IMG/VR virus record: IMGVR_UViG_3300033571_009591
Location: 1-64,000 of that record
Reading direction: 5' to 3' (one strand)
DNA: 64,000 nucleotides
From: a virus
This document shows, piece by piece, positions 22,760-30,732 of this stretch (positions are counted from its first letter, which is position 1; each line of letters begins with the position of its first letter). A program made the translations under genes and the position numbers. The notes under the pieces were generated by a model, which was given only the letters and a program-made list of their open reading frames with translations, ran no database searches and was not told the DNA's origin.

Positions 22760-22939
22760 ATGAATTACAAGGGAGTAGAGGTAAAGACTTTTATCTCATG
22801 CTACGAATGCCGAGAAGTTATTAGTAACTCCAAAAATGAAAAGGAAGTTACTTATCCTGACGGTTACCTTTACGCGGTTTGCGTAAAGTGCGCAGACTCT
22901 TTAAGTACACATCTGGATTTGACACTACCAAAAAAATAG
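22760..22939 (+). CDS. Zinc-ribbon protein
   Basis: 59 residues, CYEC...CVKC zinc ribbon, preceded by GAAGGGGAT and its own promoter. The -35 of the next gene's promoter lies within its 3' end. Function unknown. Confidence 0.65.
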   Translation: MNYKGVEVKTFISCYECREVISNSKNEKEVTYPDGYLYAVCVKCADSLSTHLDLTLPKK

Positions 22940-22946
22940 TTATACT
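22919..22946 (+). promoter_or_regulatory. Promoter
   Basis: TTGACA, 16 bp, TATACT; drives 22978. Confidence 0.8.
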
Positions 22947-22977
22947 TGGAATACACACTCAAGCAAAGGGGATATAA

Positions 22978-23157
22978 ATGAATACAACTACTCAAGTAAC
23001 AGCATTACCTCAGTGCGATATCTGCACGGGACAAACTGCTAAGTACGATGCAATGACATCTAGAGGTCCATGGGCCTACATGTGTCAAGAATGTTTTGGG
23101 GACTACGGCGTGGGCCTTGGTCTTGGAAGAGGACAGGAGTTATTACTATGCAAGTAA
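22978..23157 (+). CDS. Zinc-ribbon protein
   Basis: 59 residues; CDIC...CQEC zinc ribbon with a Gly-rich C-terminus. AAAGGGGAT before the ATG. Overlaps the next start by 10 nt. Confidence 0.65.
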   Translation: MNTTTQVTALPQCDICTGQTAKYDAMTSRGPWAYMCQECFGDYGVGLGLGRGQELLLCK

Positions 23158-23396
23158 AAGATTTGATTAACGCACTTACAGAGTACTACAAACCAACTGA
23201 TGAACTTGTAGTACTTTTCTACAGCAAAGATGAATTCGCTTTTGATGATGATGAGGAACTGGTCCTCACTGATGAAGGCTGGAACGAGATTGTAAAAGTC
23301 ATGCACGAAAAGGGTGGCTTGGATTCTCCCGACCAATACATTACAGATTACATTAGGGACTTAGCAGGCGAGCACGGCGAGGAACGGGGAGAGTAA
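23148..23396 (+). CDS. Early hypothetical protein, paralogue of 32476
   Basis: 82 residues from ATG 23148 (AGGAG upstream; the longer frame lacks support). MQVKDLINALTEYYKPTDEL matches the start of the gene at 32476 (MKVRELVSQLQLNYLPDDEI), so they form a small phage family. Acidic; function unknown. Confidence 0.7.
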   Translation: MQVKDLINALTEYYKPTDELVVLFYSKDEFAFDDDEELVLTDEGWNEIVKVMHEKGGLDSPDQYITDYIRDLAGEHGEERGE

Positions 23397-23602
23397 TGAA
23401 AGTTAAAATTAGTCTTGAACAGATCATAGATATAGATGATGCCATGTCTAACGATATAGGGTTTGAAATGTACGGCCCTAAAGATATGAGCACTGAAGAT
23501 AAAGTGGATTATCTAATGGCTCGCTTTGCTGAAGATATAGACACTATGGTTAAGTACGATGAAGTGTTAGGCAACATCTCTATAGAATATATAGAGGATT
23601 AA
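23396..23602 (+). CDS. Acidic hypothetical protein
   Basis: 68 residues, stop-start overlap (TAATG) with the preceding gene. Helical, acidic. No domain recognised. Confidence 0.65.
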   Translation: MKVKISLEQIIDIDDAMSNDIGFEMYGPKDMSTEDKVDYLMARFAEDIDTMVKYDEVLGNISIEYIED

Positions 23603-23704
23603 ATGTTGACCTGTAACTGGTGCGGTGACGAGATGAAGGCAGGCGTGTACGAGATACACAGATGCCTACAAGACGGTGAAGCCGAAACGGCTAGCGCTGA
23701 GTAA
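23603..23704 (+). CDS. 33-residue Cys/His microprotein
   Basis: CNWCGDEM...HRC gives a possible zinc site. It begins immediately after the previous stop, implying coupling. Confidence 0.5.
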   Translation: MLTCNWCGDEMKAGVYEIHRCLQDGEAETASAE

Positions 23705-23764
23705 GTAAAAGATTCGTACACCAATTCCATTGTGGGTTACTGGTAGACGAAGTACGGCAAGACG

Positions 23765-23791
23765 GCGTGTCCATAACGGGCACGCTTTTTT
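23765..23791 (+). terminator. Intrinsic terminator
   Basis: GCGTG-T-CC-ataac-GG-G-CACGC followed by TTTTTT; ends the 22.7-23.7 kb unit. Confidence 0.75.
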
Positions 23792-23837
23792 GTTGCCCGA
23801 AAACTGAAGTCGCCCTATAACCTGGAACGGGCAAGCG

Positions 23838-23938
23838 AAGTTGTTTGTAGTTATGCAGTGATCGGATGCATTTAGCAAAAAGTAAAAAACGGCCTGGATA
23901 CCTGGATGCTGTCGAACAACGTTGAGTTGTTTGTAGTT
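23838..23938. repeat. Three-part composite repeat
   Basis: AAGTTGTTTGTAGTT (23838-23852), 21 bp, AGCAAAAAGTAAAAA (23874-23888), 36 bp, AGTTGTTTGTAGTT (23925-23938). Same arrangement, inverted, as at 35796-35900 and 42029-42134. No gene in 23705-24033. Confidence 0.85.
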
Positions 23939-23997
23939 GTGAAACGGATCTTAGCTGGACTGAACGAAACGGCAAGGTTGAGTGGCCTCGACTCAAC

Positions 23998-24027
23998 TTG
24001 ACTGACGGCATGCCTTAGTGCTAGTAT
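23998..24027 (+). promoter_or_regulatory. Promoter (leaderless geometry)
   Basis: TTGACT, 18 bp, TAGTAT, then exactly 6 bp to ATG 24034, so a leaderless transcript is expected. Confidence 0.75.
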
Positions 24028-24033
24028 GTACCC

Positions 24034-24183
24034 ATGAACAAGAAAGACGCACTCAACGGACTCCTTCGCATGAAGGGACGCTTTGTGCTGAACCAAAGTC
24101 CGAAGGTCTTTGCGGACAAGAGGACAAAGCGAAACCGCACGCGCTCTGACAAGAAGCGCCGTGCCCTAGATGAACAGGAATAG
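24034..24183 (+). CDS. 49-residue basic protein
   Basis: Strongly basic C-terminal half (DKRTKRNRTRSDKKRRALDE), a likely nucleic-acid binder. No ribosome site; leaderless. Its TAG stop is the first codon of the repeat TAGGAAAAAGTAAAAATG. Confidence 0.6.
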   Translation: MNKKDALNGLLRMKGRFVLNQSPKVFADKRTKRNRTRSDKKRRALDEQE

Positions 24184-24195
24184 GAAAAAGTAAAA

Positions 24196-24357
24196 ATGTC
24201 ACACACATACTTTGCCGTTGACGGGTCTTACGGAAACGGAGTAGACATCCTCGTTGTTGATACTTCGAGTTGGACGGAAGCGGATTGGGACGCGGTTGAT
24301 GAAGCCAGCGACTCTGAAAGAATTGAAGTTGCTCGTAACTTGACAATCAAGAAATAA
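24196..24357 (+). CDS. 53-residue acidic protein
   Basis: MSHTYFAVDGSYGNGVDILV...; the ATG is the end of a TAGGAAAAAGTAAAAATG repeat copy, which bridges it to the preceding stop. Acidic, function unknown. Confidence 0.6.
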   Translation: MSHTYFAVDGSYGNGVDILVVDTSSWTEADWDAVDEASDSERIEVARNLTIKK

Positions 24358-24368
24358 AATGAGATACT
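24340..24368 (+). promoter_or_regulatory. Promoter
   Basis: TTGACA, 17 bp, GATACT; overlaps the end of the previous gene and drives 24420. Confidence 0.7.
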
Positions 24369-24419
24369 TGGTTGTTGAACAGTTATTAAACAAAACTAGG
24401 GGAATAGGAAAAAGTAAAA

Positions 24420-24683
24420 ATGGAAAAATACCAAATAATCGAAGAACGCTGGAACGCTGGGTACTACGCTCAACTTGAAGGCGCAACAATCCTAAAGTTT
24501 TTAGGAACTGAACCTGAGTTTGCGAGTCGAGGATTTCCAAGATTTTCCGCAAAACTAAAAAATGGTGAAGTAGTCGAACTTGTTTTATCTCAAGATGAAG
24601 AAGGTAATGGTGGGGGATTTATGTTCGGTCTTCCTGACTACACACTTCCCGAGTTTCGTACTGACTTGACAGAATCAAAATAA
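24420..24683 (+). CDS. Hypothetical protein
   Basis: 87 residues, beta-rich, with KNGEVVELVLSQDEEGNGGG. Its ATG is again the end of a repeat copy (AGGAAAAAGTAAAAATG). Function unknown. Confidence 0.65.
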   Translation: MEKYQIIEERWNAGYYAQLEGATILKFLGTEPEFASRGFPRFSAKLKNGEVVELVLSQDEEGNGGGFMFGLPDYTLPEFRTDLTESK

Positions 24684-24694
24684 AATGCGATAAT
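24666..24694 (+). promoter_or_regulatory. Promoter
   Basis: TTGACA, 17 bp, GATAAT; drives 24725. Confidence 0.75.
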
Positions 24695-24724
24695 TCGCTA
24701 ACAACAACAAAAGGGGGAAAACAA

Positions 24725-24913
24725 ATGGTAGTAATTGGATATAACGTTAAGTTCTTAAATTGGATGTCATTACACAACAGTTACAATTTTGTAAGTCTTG
24801 AAGTCGCAACAGAGTTCTGTAAGAAATACGAGCGATTCGGCTATACATCAGAGATCAACACAATTTGGGCGCAAGAATCTGTAAGCCCTTCAGTCGAAAT
24901 TTCGGTGGCATAA
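24725..24913 (+). CDS. Hypothetical protein
   Basis: 62 residues, ribosome site AAGGGGGAAA. No domain recognised. Stop overlaps next start (TAATG). Confidence 0.65.
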   Translation: MVVIGYNVKFLNWMSLHNSYNFVSLEVATEFCKKYERFGYTSEINTIWAQESVSPSVEISVA

Positions 24914-25167
24914 TGACTACAAAAGCAAAGTGCTTGGCATTAGCCGAACAACACGGCATTGAGATTGAAGTAAGCAAAAACTATGATTATGAGTATAGCC
25001 TCTCAGTACCGAAGGGTTATCAACTCGAGGATTTTGATGGTGCCAGAAGTGGACTTTCAATGTGCGACATACCATCAGCCAAAGAACTCTGGAAAGATAT
25101 TTACTCTGACTTAAACACAATGATTAACTATAAGCCTTGGCATAAAGTTTCACAAGGTTGGGAGTAA
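24913..25167 (+). CDS. Hypothetical protein
   Basis: 84 residues from ATG 24913 (TAATG overlap). MTTKAKCLALAEQHGIEIEV suggests a short helix then a mixed fold. Unknown. Confidence 0.65.
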   Translation: MTTKAKCLALAEQHGIEIEVSKNYDYEYSLSVPKGYQLEDFDGARSGLSMCDIPSAKELWKDIYSDLNTMINYKPWHKVSQGWE

Positions 25168-25172
25168 TCATC

Positions 25173-25535
25173 ATGATTACAACAATAATCGCAGGAACTT
25201 TTCTTGGGGATTGGCAACCAGCCTCGGAAGATTGGTTTGCTAGTGCTGAACAAGGAACAGAGGACGCTAGTTGGATTGACCTAATCAACAAACTCTATGA
25301 TGCTCCACAAATAAAAAGTGGAAAAGGATTTAGAGTAAAAGTTGAACTTACTGAAAACGAGGCTGAACTTCTCAAAGGAGAGGCAAAGTATCGTATGGAG
25401 TATTGGTCTTTGATGTATCAAGATTGTAAAGCAGATATAGATAGGAACGCCCACACCTGCGCCAAAAAACTTTACCTAAGTTTAGGTGGGGTTGTTACAG
25501 AAAAAATGTCTAGACAAATGGGCATTAAAGTTTGA
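25173..25535 (+). CDS. Hypothetical protein
   Basis: 120 residues from ATG 25173, with GGGAG upstream. Charged, helical centre (VELTENEAELLKGEAKYRME). Third gene of the unit from 24725. Confidence 0.65.
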   Translation: MITTIIAGTFLGDWQPASEDWFASAEQGTEDASWIDLINKLYDAPQIKSGKGFRVKVELTENEAELLKGEAKYRMEYWSLMYQDCKADIDRNAHTCAKKLYLSLGGVVTEKMSRQMGIKV

Positions 25536-25536
25536 T

Positions 25537-25565
25537 TTGACAGAAACAAAATAAAGTTTTATACT
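25537..25565 (+). promoter_or_regulatory. Promoter
   Basis: TTGACA, 17 bp, TATACT; drives 25596. Confidence 0.85.
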
Positions 25566-25595
25566 TGGAGCTAACAAACTAAAAAGGGGAAATAA

Positions 25596-25724
25596 ATGAT
25601 TACAGTTACAAGCCATCAGTTAAAGATCTGTATCGAAGCCTTGAAAATGGCAGAGGCTACAGAAAAAAATGACTCGAAGTTTGGGTCAGTTCTTGACGAC
25701 CTACTACTCAAGACAGGAGAGTGA
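25596..25724 (+). CDS. 42-residue helical protein
   Basis: Amphipathic helix-rich; AAAAAGGGGAAATAA precedes the ATG. It lies 6 bp upstream of the YubB-like gene. Unknown. Confidence 0.6.
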   Translation: MITVTSHQLKICIEALKMAEATEKNDSKFGSVLDDLLLKTGE

Positions 25725-25730
25725 TAACAA

Positions 25731-26399
25731 ATGCCAAACTGGGTTTTTAACGACCTTCACATTGAGGGAAGCAAAGAGGCTATACAAAAAGTAAAAGCGC
25801 AACTCAATGCGCCATACACTAGGAACACCACAGAGGGAGAAGAAGTTATTTACAGTAATCCTGTAATCTCTTTCTTAAACATAGTTCGACCACCCGAAGA
25901 CAAGATGGACGAATACGAAGGCGTACATGGTTACAAAGATGGCGAGAAGCAAGGGCAAGGCGAGTTCAACTGGTACAACTTTAATAATCGCGAGTGGGGA
26001 ACAAAGTGGGATGTCGCAGTTCATGATGGCGAGAAGCACTCAGACACTCAACTCAACCAAGAAGAAGAAACCAAACTTCACTACTACTTCCAAACTGCGT
26101 GGTCACCACCACTTCCAGTAATCGAAGCCCTCTCACTTCAGCACCCTGAACTAGAAATAACTTTGAGGTATGAAGAAGAGCAGGGCTGGGGTGGAGAAAT
26201 CTACTGGGATAAAACTGGCTCGACTATTGTCGAAGAGTGGGACATACCTGACTCTCACGCAGATTATGTTAAGAAAGATGATGTTGATGGCTGTGTCTGC
26301 TCTAGAGAAGAAGATACAGATGAGTGGTATGACGATTGCCCCGGCAAAAAAACTATCATTGAACTTCACGCCAAGCGTGATGTGGTTCAACTCAAATAA
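25731..26399 (+). CDS. YubB ferredoxin-like (DUF1281) protein
   Basis: 222 residues. MPNWVFNDLHIEG, the WGTKWDV core, YYFQTAWSPPLPVIEALS and the final acidic EEEQGWGGE match the YubB/Api92 ferredoxin-like domain found in plasmid and phage proteins; it is the usual length. Function is unknown in the family. Contains CVCSREED...DDCP near the end, an extra metal-like site. Confidence 0.85.
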   Translation: MPNWVFNDLHIEGSKEAIQKVKAQLNAPYTRNTTEGEEVIYSNPVISFLNIVRPPEDKMDEYEGVHGYKDGEKQGQGEFNWYNFNNREWGTKWDVAVHDGEKHSDTQLNQEEETKLHYYFQTAWSPPLPVIEALSLQHPELEITLRYEEEQGWGGEIYWDKTGSTIVEEWDIPDSHADYVKKDDVDGCVCSREEDTDEWYDDCPGKKTIIELHAKRDVVQLK

Positions 26400-26431
26400 A
26401 AATCCTTAGCAAAAAGTAAAAATAAATGGAT

Positions 26432-26459
26432 TTGACAATCCATAAAAAACCTTTATACT
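26432..26459 (+). promoter_or_regulatory. Promoter
   Basis: TTGACA, 16 bp, TATACT, 10 bp downstream of an AGCAAAAAGTAAAAA copy; drives 26489. Confidence 0.8.
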
Positions 26460-26488
26460 TGAACCAACACCTAAGAAAGGGGAAGCAA

Positions 26489-26716
26489 ATGGAAATGAAA
26501 TCAAAATCGTTTCTTGTTACTGTTTATTATCGAGGTAGTGATTTAGTCGCTGACACTAATCAAAGTGATTATGACTACGACCTCTCTACTAGCAAAGTAA
26601 TTCGTGACCACCTAGAGGAGATTAACGAGGACACTAGCATTGTTGATGTTGCCATTGACACTAACTATCCTCGTATTCTAGAAGTTATGGACAGACAGAT
26701 AAACGACCCTCTATAA
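26489..26716 (+). CDS. Hypothetical protein
   Basis: 75 residues from ATG 26489; AAAGGGGAAG upstream. The longer frame from 26426 spans its own promoter and is rejected. Acidic centre; unknown. Confidence 0.65.
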   Translation: MEMKSKSFLVTVYYRGSDLVADTNQSDYDYDLSTSKVIRDHLEEINEDTSIVDVAIDTNYPRILEVMDRQINDPL

Positions 26717-26722
26717 AAGGAT

Positions 26723-26750
26723 TTGACAATCTGTAAAAAAGTGCTAGACT
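26723..26750 (+). promoter_or_regulatory. Promoter
   Basis: TTGACA, 16 bp, TAGACT; drives 26781. Confidence 0.8.
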
Positions 26751-26780
26751 CAGATCAACACCTACAGAAAGGGGAACAAA

Positions 26781-27146
26781 ATGGGAGACAGAGCAGTAGT
26801 TGGATTTAAGGCAAATGCTGAAAGTCCAGTTATTTATCTTTATTCACATTGGGCAGGTTCAGACATGGACTTCCTATTAGCACAGGCACTAGAAAAGGCA
26901 GAGCCTCGTTGGAGTGACTCAGACTATGCGACTCGTATAGTTATTTCACACTTGATTTCAGATGATTGGAAATCACTAACAGGCTGGGGTATCTCAGTAA
27001 ATACTTTCGCTTACCCTGACTATCAGACAATTAAGGTAGTCGAGTGGAGTGAGGGGATTGTTTCTGAACGCCTCACAGATAGCCCTGACACAGTAATTCA
27101 TACAGACACCTTCGCAGATTTCGTATCAGCGAAACAGAAAGTCTAA
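26781..27146 (+). CDS. Hypothetical protein
   Basis: 121 residues, MGDRAVVGFKANAESPVIYL then YSHWAGSD, a phrase seen in early phage proteins. Compact alpha/beta protein with many aromatic residues. Own promoter and AAAGGGGAAC site. No function known to me. Confidence 0.7.
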   Translation: MGDRAVVGFKANAESPVIYLYSHWAGSDMDFLLAQALEKAEPRWSDSDYATRIVISHLISDDWKSLTGWGISVNTFAYPDYQTIKVVEWSEGIVSERLTDSPDTVIHTDTFADFVSAKQKV

Positions 27147-27176
27147 GACACGCACGATTGAGTGGGCTAGATGGAT

Positions 27177-27206
27177 TTGACACTAGCCACTCTATCGTGT
27201 TAAACT
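27177..27206 (+). promoter_or_regulatory. Promoter of the ATPase operon
   Basis: TTGACA, 18 bp, TAAACT; drives 27251 and probably the MoxR gene. Confidence 0.75.
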
Positions 27207-27250
27207 CAGCCCAGCAAGAACCCAAGACACAATGACAAGGAGAACACCCA

Positions 27251-27712
27251 ATGTTAGACAAAGAAAAGAAAGTTCAAGGCATAGCAGTTTATGCTGAGTT
27301 TCGTCGAGCAGGTCAAACAATGCAGTTAATTGTTACACCTGACGCATACACAACAGAAGGCAATTTAGTTCCAATGACTTTAATTCGCCGAATTGTTACC
27401 AAAGAAACACCTAAGAAACAATGGAAGAATTCAACTCTTCGTGGACTAGACCTTAATGAAATTATTTCAGAAAAAAGAACTGTATCTGACTCAGACAAAA
27501 ATGAGTTCACAGAGAAGCGCATGCGACATGCTATTCATTTCTTTGATCAAATTATTAGTCAAGGTTGGACTATCGAGCAGAAACCAATTCTCGTTGAGGT
27601 ATCACGCCACGACGCAGATGATTTAATTAAAGGCAAGACACCAAACAAAATAATCTATCGCGTTCACATTTCTCGTAAAGCCTTAGGCTTTCCTGAATTA
27701 GTGGCTGCGTAA
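27251..27712 (+). CDS. Hypothetical protein upstream of MoxR
   Basis: 153 residues, mixed charge; QGIAVYAEFRRAGQTMQLIV at the N-terminus looks beta-rich. It lies 14 nt before the ATPase gene, so it is probably part of the same system. AAGGAG precedes the ATG. Not recognised. Confidence 0.7.
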   Translation: MLDKEKKVQGIAVYAEFRRAGQTMQLIVTPDAYTTEGNLVPMTLIRRIVTKETPKKQWKNSTLRGLDLNEIISEKRTVSDSDKNEFTEKRMRHAIHFFDQIISQGWTIEQKPILVEVSRHDADDLIKGKTPNKIIYRVHISRKALGFPELVAA

Positions 27713-27726
27713 GGGGGGATATAAAA

Positions 27727-28782
27727 ATGGAAAATCTTAAAGAGCGTTTCGACGCACTCACACCAAATCTAACACCAACACTATGGGATACCATTGTGGA
27801 TGTTGCCTCACAAGGAGTCAATGAAAACGCAGGGCTAATCCTTAATGGAAGTGTTCTTCCACAAGGTCGTTATGTTGAACGCGCACTTGGCGCAGACAGA
27901 GCCCCACGCAAATCTAAGATGGCTATGGCAGGTGGCATTGTGGAAAATCTCGAAGGCGAAGAGCAATACCTTCGACCAAATGGCACACCATACTTCTCTC
28001 GTTTATGGGGAGAGCATAGAGATGTAGAAACTTTGCGCAAAGCAAGAAGCGCAACTGCGATTTCTAATTCAACAGGTAAAGGCTCTGCTATGTATCCTTT
28101 ACTTTATGGCGCACCCGGTTGCGGAAAAACTGCCCTTATTGAAGCAGCGTATGGAACTAATGTTCGTACTTTGCTAGGTAATGGAGATGTTGAAGCAGCA
28201 GACATGATTGGTTCTTATGTTCAAACTCCAAGTGGAAACTTTGAGTGGGTAGATGGTGACCTAGTGAAGGCTGCGGAAAATGGCGAAGTTTATTTCATTG
28301 ACGAAATTGGTTTGATTGACCCTAAGGTTCTCGCACTCGTGTATGGACTTATGGATGGTCGTCGTGAATTAACTATCACTACAAATCCTGAGCGAGGAAC
28401 TATCAAGGCTCATCCTGATTTCTTCGTAGTAGCAGCGACAAATCCAAACGCACCCGGCGTTCGTTTATCTGAGGCGTTGCTATCTCGTTTCACACTTCAA
28501 GCAGAAATGACAACAGATTGGAATCTCGCTCGCAAATTAGGAGTACCAACAATTGTTGTAACTGCTGCTCAGAATCTTTATCGTAAGCAGATGAACAAGG
28601 AAGGCATTTCTTGGTCACCACAAATGCGCGAACTTCTAGCGTTTCGTGACATAGCAGAAACCTTTGGAACTGCGTTCGCACTTTCAAATCTAATCGCTGC
28701 TGCTCCACAGAACGACAGAGCAAGTGTGGCTGATGTTCTTTCCCGTGCCTTTGGGGAAGAGATGAAGCCAGCCAAAATCTAA
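27727..28782 (+). CDS. MoxR/CobS-type AAA+ ATPase
   Basis: 351 residues. Walker A GAPGCGKT (128-135), Walker B VYFIDEIG (about 187-194), sensor-1 ATNPN (about 236-240) and RLSEALLSRF carrying the arginine finger. MoxR-type ATPases work with VWA proteins as remodelling chaperones; CobS, a relative, powers cobalt insertion in B12 synthesis. The VWA partner is the next large gene. A pseudoknot directly follows the stop codon. Confidence 0.92.
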   Translation: MENLKERFDALTPNLTPTLWDTIVDVASQGVNENAGLILNGSVLPQGRYVERALGADRAPRKSKMAMAGGIVENLEGEEQYLRPNGTPYFSRLWGEHRDVETLRKARSATAISNSTGKGSAMYPLLYGAPGCGKTALIEAAYGTNVRTLLGNGDVEAADMIGSYVQTPSGNFEWVDGDLVKAAENGEVYFIDEIGLIDPKVLALVYGLMDGRRELTITTNPERGTIKAHPDFFVVAATNPNAPGVRLSEALLSRFTLQAEMTTDWNLARKLGVPTIVVTAAQNLYRKQMNKEGISWSPQMRELLAFRDIAETFGTAFALSNLIAAAPQNDRASVADVLSRAFGEEMKPAKI

Positions 28783-28858
28783 GGACACCCCCGTCCTAGA
28801 TTGAGGTGAGGGGTCGAGGGTTGAGCGTGGTTCTTGGGTGTCCTACGCTCCCCTCGAC
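28783..28858 (+). ncRNA. Predicted H-type pseudoknot after the ATPase gene
   Basis: GGACACCC (28783-28790) pairs with GGGTGTCC (28836-28843). GTCGAGGG-tt-GAGCGT (28813-28828) pairs with ACGCTC-CCCTCGAC (28845-28858). The first stem's 3' strand lies in the loop of the second, giving a pseudoknot of 8 and 14 bp. No U-run follows. It could be a 3'-end stabiliser, an attenuator or a separate RNA. Confidence 0.65.
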
Positions 28859-28873
28859 ACTTCCAAAATGGAT

Positions 28874-28902
28874 TTGACAATAGAAAATTAAAATGAAATA
28901 AT
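28874..28902 (+). promoter_or_regulatory. Promoter (long duplicated form)
   Basis: TTGACA, 17 bp, AATAAT. About 45 bp here is repeated nearly identically at 32934-32980. Drives the VWA gene. Confidence 0.7.
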
Positions 28903-28953
28903 TGCTTTATTAGGTCGGAAGCCTAGTAACTAAAAAGAAAAGGGGTAAGAAAA

Positions 28954-30732
28954 ATGCGTCACTTAAAAACAGGTGAAACAAGAGCAGAGGCAACTCCAAC
29001 AGAGTGGCTAAGAGCAGGACGCACGATTGGCGAACTAGCCAACAAATGGTCTTTGCGTAACGACATTGTTGCGTATGTAGGGCCGGGAGCAGGTGGGCAA
29101 GCCCCTGCGTGTTTCGCTCCAACAACTGCCGAGGTTGAAGTTAATGTTGATATTGCTTTCGGATTTGGCGTAAAGCCCGAAGAGGTCGAGCGACTTAACG
29201 AACGCAAAGTTCAATACGAATTCCCAAAGGGAACTGGCGCAATTATGCACGAGGCATTTCATGCTCGCTACTCTCGCTGGTCTATGCCTGAGGCATACAA
29301 AGAATTAAAGTCTGACGAATATCAAGCACTTATCCTATTAGAGGAAAGTCGTATCGAGTTTCAGGGATTGAAGTCAATGCCTACTGCTCGTCCTTTCCTT
29401 CGCTCATGCGCTATGGAAATTGTAATTGGTGATGTTAAAGAAGATATGGAAAAACAAACTCCAACAAAATCACTAACAAATTTAATTGGTTTAGTTCACG
29501 CAAGAATTGACGCAGGTATTCTTGAAGAGCATGAAGTCGCAGTAATAATGGAATTAGTTGAAAACCAAATTCCAGCAGATGTAGTAACTCAACTACGAAC
29601 AATTGCTCTATCTGCTCAAGCGCACGAACTTCACGAAGACGCTACTGAACTTTATCCACTAGCGATTGAGTGGGCGCGTATTGTTCGTGAACTCGCTAAA
29701 GAGCGTGGAGATGAAGAAGGTAATAATCCAGTAGGCGAAGCCTTGAAGAAACTTATGAGTGATGTTCTCGACGCTATGGAAGAAGCAAGTGATGAAATCT
29801 CTGCGACTAACTTTGGCGAACTAGCAGATCAAGAACAATCTGAGGATTGGAAAGATGAAGTCAAAGGCAAAGCAGAGGACGCGAAAGAGAAAGAAGAAAA
29901 TCGCGAAATCGCAAAAGATGTATTTAGTAAATCTACTGGGGCAGGTTCAACAAAAAGCAGTAGTAGATTAGTAGATACTCGCAGCCCTAACGCAGACGAG
30001 TTAGTCGCAGCAGTAACTATTGGTCAATGGTTAGAGAAGGCAAAGTATCGCGAGCGCGACGAACACGAGGTTGCCAGTATTCTCCCACCCGGACGACTTC
30101 GCACACGAGCCATTGTTCAAAACGCAGCATTGAAATCTCGTGGAGTGAACCAGCAAGTCGAGGCGTTTCGTCGCACAGTTCGTAAGCACACAGACGACCC
30201 AACACTTCATGTCGGAGTTATGGTGGACATTTCAGGTTCAATGGGTTCAGCCATGCAACCAATGGCAACAACTGCGTGGGTTATGTCTGAGGCAGTAAAT
30301 CGTATTCAAGGTGAGTGCGCTATGGTCTATTTCGGAAATGATGTATTCCCTACTCTCAAAGCAGGGCAACGACTTAAAGAAGTTTCTATTTACTCTGCCC
30401 CTGATGGCACAGAGAAATTTGCTAAAGCGTTCTCGGCACTTGATGGCGCGTTGAACTTACTTCACGGAAATGGCGCACGATTGCTCGTCATAGTTTCAGA
30501 TGGTCAATACACTTCGGAAGAAACTCGGAAGGCTGAGGAAATTGTTGCGAAGTGTAAAGAGGCTGGCGTAGCAATTCTGTGGTTGCCATTTGATAATGGA
30601 CAGGGCGCGGATAGATTGGCTGCCAACTATGCGGAAGTAATCCGAGAGATTACAAACCCAGCACAGGCTGCCGAAACTATTGGTAGAGCAGCAGAGCGTG
30701 TCATGACAAGGATTGGGCAACGAGTGGCATAA
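28954..30732 (+). CDS. VWA-domain protein with HExxH metallopeptidase-like domain (CobT/VWA type)
   Basis: 592 residues. N-terminal HEAFH (99-103) with Glu residues about 27-32 positions on (LLEESRIE) looks like a zinc-peptidase site; an acidic Glu/Lys-rich middle (about 250-330) follows; the C-terminus is a VWA domain with MIDAS DISGS (about 425-429) and later SDG. VWA proteins pair with MoxR ATPases, encoded just upstream. CobT, the partner of CobS, has a similar acidic-middle plus VWA plan. The substrate is unknown. Confidence 0.88.
   Translation: MRHLKTGETRAEATPTEWLRAGRTIGELANKWSLRNDIVAYVGPGAGGQAPACFAPTTAEVEVNVDIAFGFGVKPEEVERLNERKVQYEFPKGTGAIMHEAFHARYSRWSMPEAYKELKSDEYQALILLEESRIEFQGLKSMPTARPFLRSCAMEIVIGDVKEDMEKQTPTKSLTNLIGLVHARIDAGILEEHEVAVIMELVENQIPADVVTQLRTIALSAQAHELHEDATELYPLAIEWARIVRELAKERGDEEGNNPVGEALKKLMSDVLDAMEEASDEISATNFGELADQEQSEDWKDEVKGKAEDAKEKEENREIAKDVFSKSTGAGSTKSSSRLVDTRSPNADELVAAVTIGQWLEKAKYRERDEHEVASILPPGRLRTRAIVQNAALKSRGVNQQVEAFRRTVRKHTDDPTLHVGVMVDISGSMGSAMQPMATTAWVMSEAVNRIQGECAMVYFGNDVFPTLKAGQRLKEVSIYSAPDGTEKFAKAFSALDGALNLLHGNGARLLVIVSDGQYTSEETRKAEEIVAKCKEAGVAILWLPFDNGQGADRLAANYAEVIREITNPAQAAETIGRAAERVMTRIGQRVA

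Noticed and set aside
24360-24480. Short ORF MRYLVVEQLLNKTRG continuing through the repeat
   Set aside because: It overlaps the gene at 24420 in another frame for about 60 bp and adds nothing supportable; possibly a relic.
23666-24552. Several long minus-strand ORFs across 23.7-24.5 kb
   Set aside because: They lie opposite plus-strand genes and repeats with no ribosome sites or recognisable motifs.
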